Of a stretch of 64,000 nucleotides of DNA, positions 47,220 to 55,969 are shown in pieces. How positions within the stretch are numbered: position 1 is the first letter of the stretch; every line of letters begins with the position of its first letter. The notes under the pieces were generated by a model, which saw nothing but the letters and a program-made list of their open reading frames with translations, did not search any database and had not been told where the DNA came from. This stretch comes from Candidatus Gastranaerophilales bacterium (GTDB lineage Bacteria; Cyanobacteriota; Vampirovibrionia; Gastranaerophilales; Gastranaerophilaceae), in the NCBI GenBank assembly GCA_947624645.1, contig CANQLG010000009.1:1-64000 (forward strand), written 5' to 3'. The translations under genes were made by a program, and so were the position numbers.

Positions 47220-47687
47220 TTATTTAACTTGTTTACTTATTTCATCAGAAATATCAGTACCACCTGATAATACTGCACCTTTTGCAAGTACCAAATTATA
47301 ACCGCTGGCTTTTGCTTTTGCATCAATAATTGAAGAAATATTTCTATCAATTGAAAGTAATTTTGTTTCATAATCTTTTGCAATAGCTTGTCTTTTTGCC
47401 TGAAATTCTTTATTATATTTAGCCTCTAAAGCTTTCTTTTTAGCGGCATCTTTTTCTTTATCAATAGCAGCTTTAGCTGTTTCAATAAATTTTGCCAATT
47501 CCTGACCTTTTTTAGCTTGTTCCGTTTTTAAAGTTTTAACCTGTGATGACGATGCAACAACTTTTTGTACATCAACAACAGCTACTTTAAAATTAGCCGG
47601 TACATCTGAAATTGCATAGTTTCCTGCTGTTAAACCTAGTGCAAAAGCAGCAAAAGCTATTGTTAAAATTTTTACATTAGTTTTCAT
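47220..47687 (-). CDS. Skp/OmpH-like periplasmic chaperone, copy 2
   Basis: The 155-residue protein has an N-terminal signal (MKTNVKILTIAFAAFALGLTAG) and the OmpH opening VAVVDVQKVVASSSQVKTLK. A long Lys/Ala/Glu coiled coil follows, then the family end LAKGAVLSGGTDISDEISKQV. It is more alanine-rich than copy 1 at 42288 but ends with the same GG(V/T)D(V/I) pattern. GGAG precedes the ATG. A terminator lies 17 nt past its stop. It should act in the periplasm on outer-membrane proteins. Confidence 0.9.
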   Translation of the reverse strand: MKTNVKILTIAFAAFALGLTAGNYAISDVPANFKVAVVDVQKVVASSSQVKTLKTEQAKKGQELAKFIETAKAAIDKEKDAAKKKALEAKYNKEFQAKRQAIAKDYETKLLSIDRNISSIIDAKAKASGYNLVLAKGAVLSGGTDISDEISKQVK

Positions 47688-47756
47688 AACATTTCTCCTT
47701 TTAATGGCTTGATTATATCATTTTTTTTAAATTTTTTCAAATTATCCGCATGGTTA

Positions 47757-48815
47757 TTATTCTTTTTCAAAAACTCTTTTTATTGAATCGACAAAGTTCG
47801 GTTTTAAAATACCTTTTTCGGTAATAATACCTGTTATAAGCTCGTTTGGAGTAACATCAAACCCGGGATTAATAATATTAACATCTTTAGCACATATCCA
47901 ATCACCGTTAATATGAGTTACTTCTTCATGGTTTCTTTCTTCTATGGGAATTTCTTTACCTGATTTAATAGAAATATCAATAGTTGATAATGGTGCAGCT
48001 ATATAAAAAGGTACGTTATGGTATTTAGCAGCAATAGCAACGGTATAAGTACCAATTTTATTTGCAGTATCACCATTTGCAGCGATTCTGTCCGCCCCGA
48101 CTACCACCATATTAATCATGCCTTTTGACATAAAATACGAACACATTCCGTCGGTAATTAATGTTGTCGGAATACCGTCTTGAGTCAGTTCCCAAGTGGT
48201 AAGTCTTGCTCCTTGTTGACGGGGACGTGTTTCATCTGCAAATACTTTTATTGTAGGGTCTTTGGCGAATGCACTTCTTATAACACCAAGAGCAGTACCG
48301 TAGCCTACCGTTGCCAATGCCCCTGCATTACAGTGAGTCAATATTGTTGCACCTTTAGGAACTACTTCAGCTCCGTAATCACCCATTTTTTTATTTATTT
48401 CTATATCTTCATTTTCAAGTTTTATTCCGTTTTTAATCAAAGCATTTGTTATATCTTCAATACTGCCTTGAATTTCATTAGCAAGTTTTATTTGCTTATC
48501 AACAGCCCACATCAAATTAACTGCCGTTGGTCTTGAAGATTTAAGATATTGTGCTTTTTGGTTAAGTTTTTTTAAAAATTCTTCTTTATTTTTTTCTGTT
48601 TTAGATAGCTCTATTGCACCGAGTGCAACCCCATGTGCGCCTGCTATACCTATCGCCGGTGCTCCCCTTACTATCATATCTTTTATTGCATAATACATTT
48701 CTTCTGCCGTTTTTACATCAACCAACTTAAATTCTTTCGGCAAAATTGTCTGATCAATCATTCTTGAACAATTATTTATCCACTCAATTGTTTTTATTTT
48801 TGATTCAAATGTCAT
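47757..48815 (-). CDS. mtnA: Methylthioribose-1-phosphate isomerase
   Basis: This eIF2B-like fold enzyme of 352 residues has VRGAPAIGIAGAHGVALG, LTHCNAGALATVGYGTALG (catalytic Cys), FADETRPRQQGARLT, and VVGADRIAANGDTANKIGTY (catalytic Asp). It isomerises 5-methylthioribose-1-phosphate to the ribulose form in methionine salvage; some relatives act on ribose-1,5-bisphosphate or 5-deoxyribose-1-phosphate. No other salvage gene is in the window. GAGGT precedes the ATG, and the gene follows a small membrane protein gene by 5 nt. Confidence 0.94.
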   Translation of the reverse strand: MTFESKIKTIEWINNCSRMIDQTILPKEFKLVDVKTAEEMYYAIKDMIVRGAPAIGIAGAHGVALGAIELSKTEKNKEEFLKKLNQKAQYLKSSRPTAVNLMWAVDKQIKLANEIQGSIEDITNALIKNGIKLENEDIEINKKMGDYGAEVVPKGATILTHCNAGALATVGYGTALGVIRSAFAKDPTIKVFADETRPRQQGARLTTWELTQDGIPTTLITDGMCSYFMSKGMINMVVVGADRIAANGDTANKIGTYTVAIAAKYHNVPFYIAAPLSTIDISIKSGKEIPIEERNHEEVTHINGDWICAKDVNIINPGFDVTPNELITGIITEKGILKPNFVDSIKRVFEKE

Positions 48816-48820
48816 AATAA

Positions 48821-49264
48821 TTACCTCTGTTTTTTTACTTTAATATACTGATAAAAATATGCGGTTAAAAATCCTGAAAATGCATTTAACAAAGCACTTA
48901 AAAGTGATGTTAATACTACCATCGGAATTAAAAACCCAAAATTTACAAATAATACTTTTATCCATAAAAATGATTGTATTTTAAATATTAATTGAAGAAT
49001 AAATGCAATAGGAAAATATAAACATGAAAAACCTAAAAACCCGACTGCGCCTGAAATTGCACCTATTATTAAACTTTGTTCAATTTCAATATCCTTTATA
49101 ATGCTCAATTTTTTCAGATAAATAATTATAAATGGAGCAACCAAAAACATTATGCTAAAATACGCAAATTTTATTAATGCCGGTATCAAAGGAATTATAC
49201 CTAATATTGCCCCCAAAATAAATGAGAAAAAACATATAATTTTTATTGTAGATTTATCAACCAT
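48821..49264 (-). CDS. Small integral membrane protein, unknown function
   Basis: The 147-residue protein is very hydrophobic with four likely membrane helices (including ICFFSFILGAILGIIPLIPA and FGFLIPMVVLTSLLSALLNA) and a basic C-terminal tail YIKVKKQR. No known domain was recognised. It overlaps the ruvC stop by 8 nt and precedes mtnA by 5 nt, so it is co-transcribed with both. Repeated GAISGAVGFLGF-like glycine segments suggest tight helix packing. Confidence 0.8.
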   Translation of the reverse strand: MVDKSTIKIICFFSFILGAILGIIPLIPALIKFAYFSIMFLVAPFIIIYLKKLSIIKDIEIEQSLIIGAISGAVGFLGFSCLYFPIAFILQLIFKIQSFLWIKVLFVNFGFLIPMVVLTSLLSALLNAFSGFLTAYFYQYIKVKKQR

Positions 49265-49742
49265 TATCAGTTCCTTTTACATTGCGTATACAGCATAATG
49301 CAATTGCAATAGAATCAACAGTATCATCCAGTTTTGGCAGTTTATTGTATTTTATACTAAGTGCAACAATTTTAGCAACTTCATCTTTTGTAGCTCTGCC
49401 ATAGCCTGTAATCATTTGTTTTACCTCTATCGGGGTATACTCGTATATGGGTATTTTATTTTTTTCTAATACAGATAAAATAACACCCCTTGCTTCAGCT
49501 ACCGGAATAACCGTTTTTTGATTTTTAAAATAAAAAAGCTTTTCAATACTTGCAGCTTCGGGTTTATATTTTTCAATTATCGTTAACATATCTGTTTCAA
49601 TTTCATAAAGCCGTTTTGAGTCTGTTTTATTTTTATCGGTTTGGATGGAACCCGATGCAGTTAAAACAAACTCGTCTTTAACCGTGTCTAAAATTGAATA
49701 GCCTACAATAGCAAGCCCCGGATCTATACCTAATACTCTCAT
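49257..49742 (-). CDS. ruvC: Holliday junction resolvase RuvC
   Basis: At 161 residues it has the RNase H-like active-site acids in order: D7 in MRVLGIDPG, E67 in AASIEKLFYF, and the DTVDSIAIAL pair near 140-143. KQMITGYGRATKDEV is the conserved DNA-contact segment. RuvC cuts four-way junctions with RuvAB. It is the first gene of the ruvC-membrane protein-mtnA group. Confidence 0.96.
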   Translation of the reverse strand: MRVLGIDPGLAIVGYSILDTVKDEFVLTASGSIQTDKNKTDSKRLYEIETDMLTIIEKYKPEAASIEKLFYFKNQKTVIPVAEARGVILSVLEKNKIPIYEYTPIEVKQMITGYGRATKDEVAKIVALSIKYNKLPKLDDTVDSIAIALCCIRNVKGTDNG

Positions 49743-49864
49743 TCTTTAATTATAAATTAAAACAATTTAAAAACTAATTTTTAAGATTTGTTAAATTATA
49801 AATCAAATCAGGCACTTTTAAAGTTTTATGAGTTTAAAGAAATTATAAGGAATAAGGAATAACA

Positions 49865-50863
49865 ATGATAATAAACAAACTACCCCAAACAATTTATGGA
49901 ATGAGAAATACAAAAATCCCTGCGGGAAGAACAACAAAATTCACTGCCCCCGCAGGTGATGTTGTTGTTTTTAGCAGTAAAAGCAAGAATCCAAAAAAAA
50001 GCGAAAATTTAAGTCCAAATGTTTCAAAAGCAATAGAACTTGCGGATAAATTAAGCCAAATTCCGATTGAAACTCCTTTGAGTATTGATTTAATGTCAAA
50101 AATAATTGCTCAAAATACTCCGGAAATTGAAATCCAACCGATAAGTGAACTTCACAATATAATTGAAGATGCAGCAAATTACGGAGCATTTTATACAGGA
50201 AATTTAACGGAAAATTTTAATATTGCAAATGAAGTTATATATCTCAACACTTCAAGAGCTGATTTAAGCAATATCCACAGACTATCCGTTATTAAAGATA
50301 TGGCACATGAATACACACATGCCATACAAATGAGAGATGGTAAATCAATAGAATTTTTAAAATCCGCAACAAATAATAACTATGAATATGCAAAAGCAAT
50401 TCAAGGATTGGGGGATTTGACATTTAAACCTATTGACACTGAACTTCAAGCTTATGCAGTATTAAAAGTTTTTAATAATCCTAATGATATAATGTCAAAT
50501 CATAAATACGGATTTTTCTTCCCAAGAGAACAAGAAGTATCAAAACGAGATGTTCTTGACAGTTTGGGATTAAAAAACGAAAAAGAATTCAAAGAACTGG
50601 TAAATAAACATTTCAATAATACATTTGACCAAATTTATAATATGGCAACATCCGACCCTCTTGTTTCAAGTATGATACCCGAAAAGAATTATAATAAGCT
50701 TAAAAAGCGAGTAAAAGCGTACTGTCAAATGAGCGCTATAAAGGAAAAAGAAGCATATACAAGCGAATGTATTGTTTCAAAAAAATACCTGAAAACCGAT
50801 AAATCAATCAATTTGGATATAATACCAAAATTTTACTCAATGGTAGCAGATGCTTTAAACTAG
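49865..50863 (+). CDS. Predicted zinc metallopeptidase-like protein (HExxH), function unknown
   Basis: Residues 147-153 read AHEYTHA, a canonical HExxH zinc motif at 148-152, within IKDMAHEYTHAIQM. A downstream ELQAYAVL (Glu at about 193) is placed as the third ligand in gluzincin-type enzymes. No signal peptide or membrane helix is visible; the N-terminus is polar and starts MIINKLPQTIYGMRNTK. At 332 residues it matches no family I can name. It has its own plus-strand unit between ruvC and asnS. It could be an intracellular protease, an effector-like protein, or an inactive relative. Confidence 0.75.
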   Translation: MIINKLPQTIYGMRNTKIPAGRTTKFTAPAGDVVVFSSKSKNPKKSENLSPNVSKAIELADKLSQIPIETPLSIDLMSKIIAQNTPEIEIQPISELHNIIEDAANYGAFYTGNLTENFNIANEVIYLNTSRADLSNIHRLSVIKDMAHEYTHAIQMRDGKSIEFLKSATNNNYEYAKAIQGLGDLTFKPIDTELQAYAVLKVFNNPNDIMSNHKYGFFFPREQEVSKRDVLDSLGLKNEKEFKELVNKHFNNTFDQIYNMATSDPLVSSMIPEKNYNKLKKRVKAYCQMSAIKEKEAYTSECIVSKKYLKTDKSINLDIIPKFYSMVADALN

Positions 50864-50865
50864 AA

Positions 50866-52149
50866 TTAAGGTCTTATTCTATCCATTAATCTTGGGAACG
50901 GAATTGTTTCACGGACATGAGATAAGCCGCATATCCAAGCAACAGTTCTTTCTATACCAAGCCCAAAACCGGCATGCGGAACGGAACCGTATTTTCTCAA
51001 ATCCAAGTACCAATCAAATACTTCTTCGGGCAAACCTTGTTCTTTAATTTTAGCTAACAATTTTTCAAGGTCTTCTTCTCTTTGACCTCCGCCAATCATC
51101 TCGCCGTAGCCTTCAGGTGCTATAACATCAACGCAGGCAGCTTTATTGCCGTCTTGTTTCATATAAAACGCTTTAACAGCCATCGGGTAGTGGTGAATCA
51201 TAACTGGTCTATCAAATTCTTCAGAGATTAAAGTTTCCTCATCTCCGCCAAAATCTTCACCCCATGGAGTATTGTTGCCTTTTTTATGAAGAATTTCAAT
51301 AGCTTCATCATAAGAAATCCTCGGAAAAGGACGTTTTATGTTTTCAAGTTTTGTAATATCACGCTCAAGTGTTTCCAAATCCGCTCTATTATGTTCAACA
51401 ACTTGCTGAACAATATATTCAACAAATTCCTCAGCTAAATCCATATCATCATAGATATCAGCGAAAGCAATTTCGGGTTCTACCATCCAAAATTCCGTCA
51501 AATGGCGGCGTGTTTTGGATTTTTCAGCTCTAAAGGTAGGTCCGAAGCAGTATGCTTTACCTACTGCCATTGCGGCAGCTTCCATATATAATTGACCGGA
51601 CTGGGTCAAATATGCTTTTGTATCAAAATAATCGGTTTCGAAAAGATTTGTTGTACCCTCGCAGGCATTAGGAGTAAATATCGGTGCATCTACCAAAGTA
51701 AACCCGTGTGAATCGAAGAAATCACGAATAGATTTTATAATTCTGTGACGGACATTTAAAATTGCTTTTTGTTTTAAAGAACGCAGCCACAAATGGCGAT
51801 GCTCCATCAAAAAGTGAGTACCATGCTCTTTAGGAGTTATAGGGTAATCATTCGCAATTGAAATAACTTTGACATCTGTTGCATCAAGTTCATATCCTAT
51901 TTTGGAACGGTCATGTTTTTTTACTGTTCCCGTTATTTCAACAGAACTTTCCTGCGGAATTCTGTCTGCCAAATCAAAAACTTCATCTGAAACATTGCCT
52001 TTAAATACAACAGCTTGTATCTCGGCAGTACCGTCTCTCAATTGCAAAAAATGAAGTTTTCCGCTTGAACGCTTATTATAAAGCCAGCCTTGAAGTGTAA
52101 CTTCTTTACCTTCATAGTCTTTTATATCTCGTATCCAAATTTTTTTCAT
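50866..52149 (-). CDS. asnS: Asparaginyl-tRNA synthetase
   Basis: The 427-residue class IIb synthetase has an N-terminal OB fold ([24 protein letters not shown]) and motif 2 in [21 protein letters not shown] with VEPEIAF. Motif 3 [16 protein letters not shown] lies near the end. The FWMVEPE signature and [11 protein letters not shown] ending separate AsnRS from AspRS; aspS is present separately at 61085. GGGG precedes the ATG. It ends 2 nt from the convergent peptidase-like gene. Confidence 0.96.
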   Translation of the reverse strand: MKKIWIRDIKDYEGKEVTLQGWLYNKRSSGKLHFLQLRDGTAEIQAVVFKGNVSDEVFDLADRIPQESSVEITGTVKKHDRSKIGYELDATDVKVISIANDYPITPKEHGTHFLMEHRHLWLRSLKQKAILNVRHRIIKSIRDFFDSHGFTLVDAPIFTPNACEGTTNLFETDYFDTKAYLTQSGQLYMEAAAMAVGKAYCFGPTFRAEKSKTRRHLTEFWMVEPEIAFADIYDDMDLAEEFVEYIVQQVVEHNRADLETLERDITKLENIKRPFPRISYDEAIEILHKKGNNTPWGEDFGGDEETLISEEFDRPVMIHHYPMAVKAFYMKQDGNKAACVDVIAPEGYGEMIGGGQREEDLEKLLAKIKEQGLPEEVFDWYLDLRKYGSVPHAGFGLGIERTVAWICGLSHVRETIPFPRLMDRIRP

Positions 52150-52217
52150 ATTAACCCCTTAAAAAAATACCTAGCGGGTTAATAATAACATAATTTGAAT
52201 GTAATTGAAATCAAAAA

Positions 52218-52439
52218 TTAAATTTTGCTGATAATTAGTTGAATGGCTTCACATGTTTCTTTATCAATTGTCGATCTTAATATTCTGTTTATTGAATCAG
52301 CAGGCATTTCTTCTTCAACTTCATTATTTAATCTGACATTCTTATCTTTTTCAATAAATTTTTGAATTGCATCAATTGTATCCTTTGTATCTCCCAAAAT
52401 ATTTTTGTATCTGGATAAAGCTGCTTTAAATTCAGACAT
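52218..52439 (-). CDS. Small hypothetical protein (73 residues)
   Basis: AAGGAG seven bases before the ATG at 52439 defines the start (MSEFKAALSRYKNILGD), though the frame is open for another 14 codons. The product is acidic and helical, with NRILRSTIDKETCEAIQLI near the end. No signal, membrane segment or known domain was seen. The good ribosome site makes it a credible gene lying downstream of the SGNH-like gene. Confidence 0.7.
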   Translation of the reverse strand: MSEFKAALSRYKNILGDTKDTIDAIQKFIEKDKNVRLNNEVEEEMPADSINRILRSTIDKETCEAIQLIISKI

Positions 52440-52549
52440 GTAAACTCTCCTTATAAAACCGAACTTTTTTGTTATCGGCATATTAAAAAAAAACTTTAGT
52501 GTTTATTCATTATTTTTAATATTTTTTACAAGGACAATTTATATAAAAA

Positions 52550-53566
52550 TCAATTTTTAAATAAATTAACATCATTCTTTTTTAATTTTTTTACCAGCTC
52601 CGTATATATAAAATCCCAAGCCAACTTATTTGGATGTCCGTCAGGTAAAAAATACTTTCTATCTGTTATATCGTCAGGTAAATCAGTTCTTGTATCAAAA
52701 ATAATAAAGCCTTCTTCTTCAAGTTCTTTCCACCTCGGAGTTGTATACACGTAATTATATTCACCATTTTCATAATTTTTGTTTAAACATTCCGCACATT
52801 GAGGATGTTTTATTATTATATATTTAATCTTTGGATAATGTGCCATTAATTTTGCTCTGGAATCCATAAAGAACAATTTTATTAAATCAAAATTTTTATC
52901 ATTATTTTCTACACTAATATCTTTAGAATAAACTTTATCCATGTGATAAGACTTAAATAAATCAAATCTGTTTAGAATATGATAAAAAGATTTTTTTTCA
53001 ACAAGATGACCATTCTCTATTCCCCAATTAATATAAGAGCTTTCATAAGCATATTTTGATCGATAAATTCTAGAAAGCTGATCCGGAATAAAAATATATA
53101 TAACATATTTTGGGGGTGTGGAGGTGGAATCAATATTTTTATATAATTCAGAACTATTAACCAAATAAAACATTTCTGAAATACCACGACCACCAATACC
53201 AAAATCATAAATAACACTATCAGTCAAATTTGCTAATAATTTCGCACTTATTTTTGAACCTTCAGCAAAAGAACAACCAAAAATTAATATTGAAGATTTA
53301 GGTTCAGAAGTAATATCAGGATACTCAACATTATCAAATAAATTTAACTTTTTAATATATTTAGAAATATGCTCACATTTTATACTATACTTATAATTTT
53401 TCATACATTCTTTATAATTTGCAAAATATCCTAATTTTTTAGTTTCTTCAACTTCCTTCTTGCAATACCTAGAATAAAAATTATATTTTCTTATATAATC
53501 AGCAATTAAAAATATAGAACCTATAAGTATTATATTTACTAAAATGATTGTTAAAAATTTTTTCAT
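52550..53566 (-). CDS. Membrane-anchored SGNH/GDSL-like hydrolase or acyltransferase
   Basis: One N-terminal membrane helix (TIILVNIILIGSIFLIAD) is followed by a domain with SGNH-type blocks: LIFGCSFAEGS with the candidate serine nucleophile (block I), DFGIGGRGISEMF (block II Gly), and C-terminal DGHPNKLAWDFI carrying the Asp-x-His pair (block V). Such anchored SGNH proteins often add or remove acetyl groups on cell-surface polysaccharides; that role is inference. The gene lacks a clear Shine-Dalgarno before the ATG at 53566. Cysteines in CAECL and CKKE may form disulphides outside the cytoplasm. Confidence 0.75.
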   Translation of the reverse strand: MKKFLTIILVNIILIGSIFLIADYIRKYNFYSRYCKKEVEETKKLGYFANYKECMKNYKYSIKCEHISKYIKKLNLFDNVEYPDITSEPKSSILIFGCSFAEGSKISAKLLANLTDSVIYDFGIGGRGISEMFYLVNSSELYKNIDSTSTPPKYVIYIFIPDQLSRIYRSKYAYESSYINWGIENGHLVEKKSFYHILNRFDLFKSYHMDKVYSKDISVENNDKNFDLIKLFFMDSRAKLMAHYPKIKYIIIKHPQCAECLNKNYENGEYNYVYTTPRWKELEEEGFIIFDTRTDLPDDITDRKYFLPDGHPNKLAWDFIYTELVKKLKKNDVNLFKN

Positions 53567-53701
53567 AAATAAATGTTATATTAAATAATCAACAAAAGCA
53601 AATAAATTATCTTTAAAAAATTTTATTTTTATGTAAATATTAATAATAGCGAAAGCTAAGAATAAATTTTTATTAGTAGAGATAATAAAGGAAAAAGAAA
53701 A

Positions 53702-55786
53702 ATGGCAAGACAAGTTCCCTTAGAGAGAGTAAGAAACTTCGGTATTGCTGCTCACATCGACGCAGGTAAAACCACAACAACCGAACGTATCTTATTCTAT
53801 ACAGGAAAAACCCATAAAATCGGCGAAGTACACGATGGTGCTGCCGTTACCGACTTTATGGATCAGGAAAGAGAAAGAGGTATTACAATTCAATCCGCAG
53901 CAGTTACTGCAATGTGGAAAAATCACCAGTTCAACATCATCGATACCCCCGGGCACGTTGACTTCACTATTGAGGTTGAACGTTCACTCCGTGTATTAGA
54001 CGGTGTTGTTGCTGTATTCTGCGCAGTAGGCGGTGTTCAATCTCAATCAGAAACAGTTTGGAGACAAGCTAACAGATACGAAGTACCGAGAATGGTATTC
54101 GTTAACAAAATGGACAGAACAGGCGCTAACTTCTACAGAGTTGTTGACCAAATTAAAAACAGATTGAACGCAAACGCCGTTCCAATCCAATTACCGATTG
54201 GCGCAGAAGATAAATTTACTGGTTTAATCGACCTTATGCGCATGAAGGCTGAAATCTATACCAATGACCTTGGCACGGATATAAGAGAAGAAGAAGTTCC
54301 GGCTGATATGCTTGAAAAAGCAAAAGAATACAGAGCTGCAATGGTAGAAGCAATTTCCGAATTTGATGATGATTTAATGATGAAATTTATGGAAGGCGAA
54401 GAACCTACCGTTGAAGAACTTAAAAAAGTTTTAAGAAAAGCTGTATGCGAGAATAAAATAGTTCCTGTTACCTGCGGTACAGCATTCAAGAATAAAGGTG
54501 TTCAGTTGCTTCTTGATGCCGTTATGGATTATATGCCTTCACCCGTTGATGTAAAAGCTATTGAAGGCGAACTTGAAGACGGAACAAAAGTTGAAAGACA
54601 CTCATCAGAAGCAGAACCATTCTCAGCATTGGCATTCAAAATTATGACTGACCCGTATGTAGGACGTTTAACGTTCTTGAGAGTTTATTCAGGTAAATTA
54701 ACCGCTGGTTCTTACGTTTTAAATGCCACAAACGGAAATAAAGAACGTATTTCTCGTTTAGTACAAATGTACGCTGACCAAAGAAACGAAATAACCGAAG
54801 TATACGCAGGCGATATCTGTGCCGCAGTCGGTTTGAAAGATACAACAACAGGTGATACTCTTTGTGATGAAAATGCACCTATTATATTAGAAAAAATGGA
54901 ATTCCCTGATCCCGTTATCTCGGTTGCTATTGAACCAAAAACAAAAGCAGATCAAGATAAAATGGGTATCGCACTTCAAAAACTTGCTGAAGAAGATCCC
55001 TCATTCAGAGTTAAATCAGATACAGAAACAGGACAAACCATTATTTCAGGTATGGGCGAACTTCACTTGGATATCATTGTTGACCGTTTATTGAGAGAAT
55101 TTAAAGTTGATGCTAATGTTGGTAAACCTCAGGTTGCATACCGTGAAACTATTTTAGGAAATGCCGATCAAGACTCTAAATTTATTCGTCAGTCAGGCGG
55201 TAAAGGTCAATACGGACATGTTAAAATCAGAATTTCTCCTGCTGGCGAAAACGAAGGATTCGTATTTGAAAATAAAATCGTCGGCGGTGCTATTCCGAAA
55301 GAATATATTGAACCTGCAAGAAAAGGTATGGAAGAAGCTCTTGAAGGCGGCATACTGGCAGGATATCCTATGATAGACGTTAAAGTTGAACTTTATGACG
55401 GTTCTTACCACGAAGTTGATTCATCTGAAATGGCATTCAAAATCGCAGGTTCCATGGCTATTAAAGACGGTTGCAAAAAAGCAAGACCTTGTATCTTAGA
55501 ACCTATGATGAAAGTTGAAATTGAAATTCCTGATGAATATACAGGTACTATTATCGGTGATATTTCAAGAAGAAGAGGACGTGTTGAGGGTCAAGAGCCT
55601 CTAGGTAATACCGGTAACGTAATTATCAGATGTACCGTTCCTTTAGGTAACATGTTCGGTTATGCTACGGACTTACGTTCTAATACTCAAGGACGCGGCA
55701 CATTCTCAATGGAATTCTTGAAATACGAACAAGTGCCAACGAACGTACAGGAAGAAATTATTTCTAAAGCCGGCGCGAACGCGTAG
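53702..55786 (+). CDS. fusA: Elongation factor G
   Basis: The 694-residue GTPase has G1 [22 protein letters not shown]2 [10 protein letters not shown]3 [16 protein letters not shown]4 VNKMDR, and domain IV with [17 protein letters not shown]. Domain V carries [24 protein letters not shown] drives translocation and, with RRF (frr at 249), ribosome recycling. AAAGGA precedes the ATG. The usual rpsL-rpsG-fusA neighbours are absent, so fusA stands alone here. Its last codons (GANA) and stop lie at the edge of a GC-rich block unlike the rest of the window. Confidence 0.97.
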   Translation: MARQVPLERVRNFGIAAHIDAGKTTTTERILFYTGKTHKIGEVHDGAAVTDFMDQERERGITIQSAAVTAMWKNHQFNIIDTPGHVDFTIEVERSLRVLDGVVAVFCAVGGVQSQSETVWRQANRYEVPRMVFVNKMDRTGANFYRVVDQIKNRLNANAVPIQLPIGAEDKFTGLIDLMRMKAEIYTNDLGTDIREEEVPADMLEKAKEYRAAMVEAISEFDDDLMMKFMEGEEPTVEELKKVLRKAVCENKIVPVTCGTAFKNKGVQLLLDAVMDYMPSPVDVKAIEGELEDGTKVERHSSEAEPFSALAFKIMTDPYVGRLTFLRVYSGKLTAGSYVLNATNGNKERISRLVQMYADQRNEITEVYAGDICAAVGLKDTTTGDTLCDENAPIILEKMEFPDPVISVAIEPKTKADQDKMGIALQKLAEEDPSFRVKSDTETGQTIISGMGELHLDIIVDRLLREFKVDANVGKPQVAYRETILGNADQDSKFIRQSGGKGQYGHVKIRISPAGENEGFVFENKIVGGAIPKEYIEPARKGMEEALEGGILAGYPMIDVKVELYDGSYHEVDSSEMAFKIAGSMAIKDGCKKARPCILEPMMKVEIEIPDEYTGTIIGDISRRRGRVEGQEPLGNTGNVIIRCTVPLGNMFGYATDLRSNTQGRGTFSMEFLKYEQVPTNVQEEIISKAGANA

Positions 55787-55923
55787 CGGATTTTGCGTAG
55801 AGTGTAGCGAAGCAAAACTCGAATAAGTGAGGGGCGAAACGACGACAGAAAAGCGAAGGAGTGACAGCCCCGAGAGAAAGCAAAATCCAAGACGCAAACT
55901 TTAGAACGGTTCTAGAGTTGGGC
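55771..55923 (+). repeat. GC-rich structured block at the 3' end of fusA
   Basis: Right at the fusA stop codon the composition jumps to GC-rich for about 150 nt. Nested inverted repeats are visible: ggattttgc (55788-55796) with gcaaaatcc (55880-55888), CTCG (55818-55821) with CGAG (55871-55874), and GGGGC (55831-55835) with GCCCC (55867-55871). Alternative partners exist (TTTTGC with GCAAAA at 55812-55817; TTGCGT with ACGCAA at 55892-55897). It contains no convincing gene. It could be a mobile palindromic repeat or the 3' UTR structure of fusA mRNA. Boundaries are approximate. Confidence 0.6.
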
Positions 55924-55939
55924 TCAAATATAATAAACT

Positions 55940-55968
55940 AAAAGACGGAGTACTTAACTCCGTCTTTT
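55940..55968 (+). terminator. Terminator between fusA and the convergent membrane protein gene
   Basis: A perfect 12-bp stem (aaaagacggagt / actccgtctttt) with a five-base loop carries A/T flanks that give T-runs on both strands. It serves fusA and probably the convergent gene ending at 55970. Confidence 0.9.
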
Positions 55969-55969
55969 A

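Noticed and set aside
55687-55897. Minus-strand open frames over the fusA 3' end and GC-rich block
   Set aside because: They overlap conserved EF-G sequence, have no ribosome site and give Arg/Ser/Phe-rich products typical of antisense translation.
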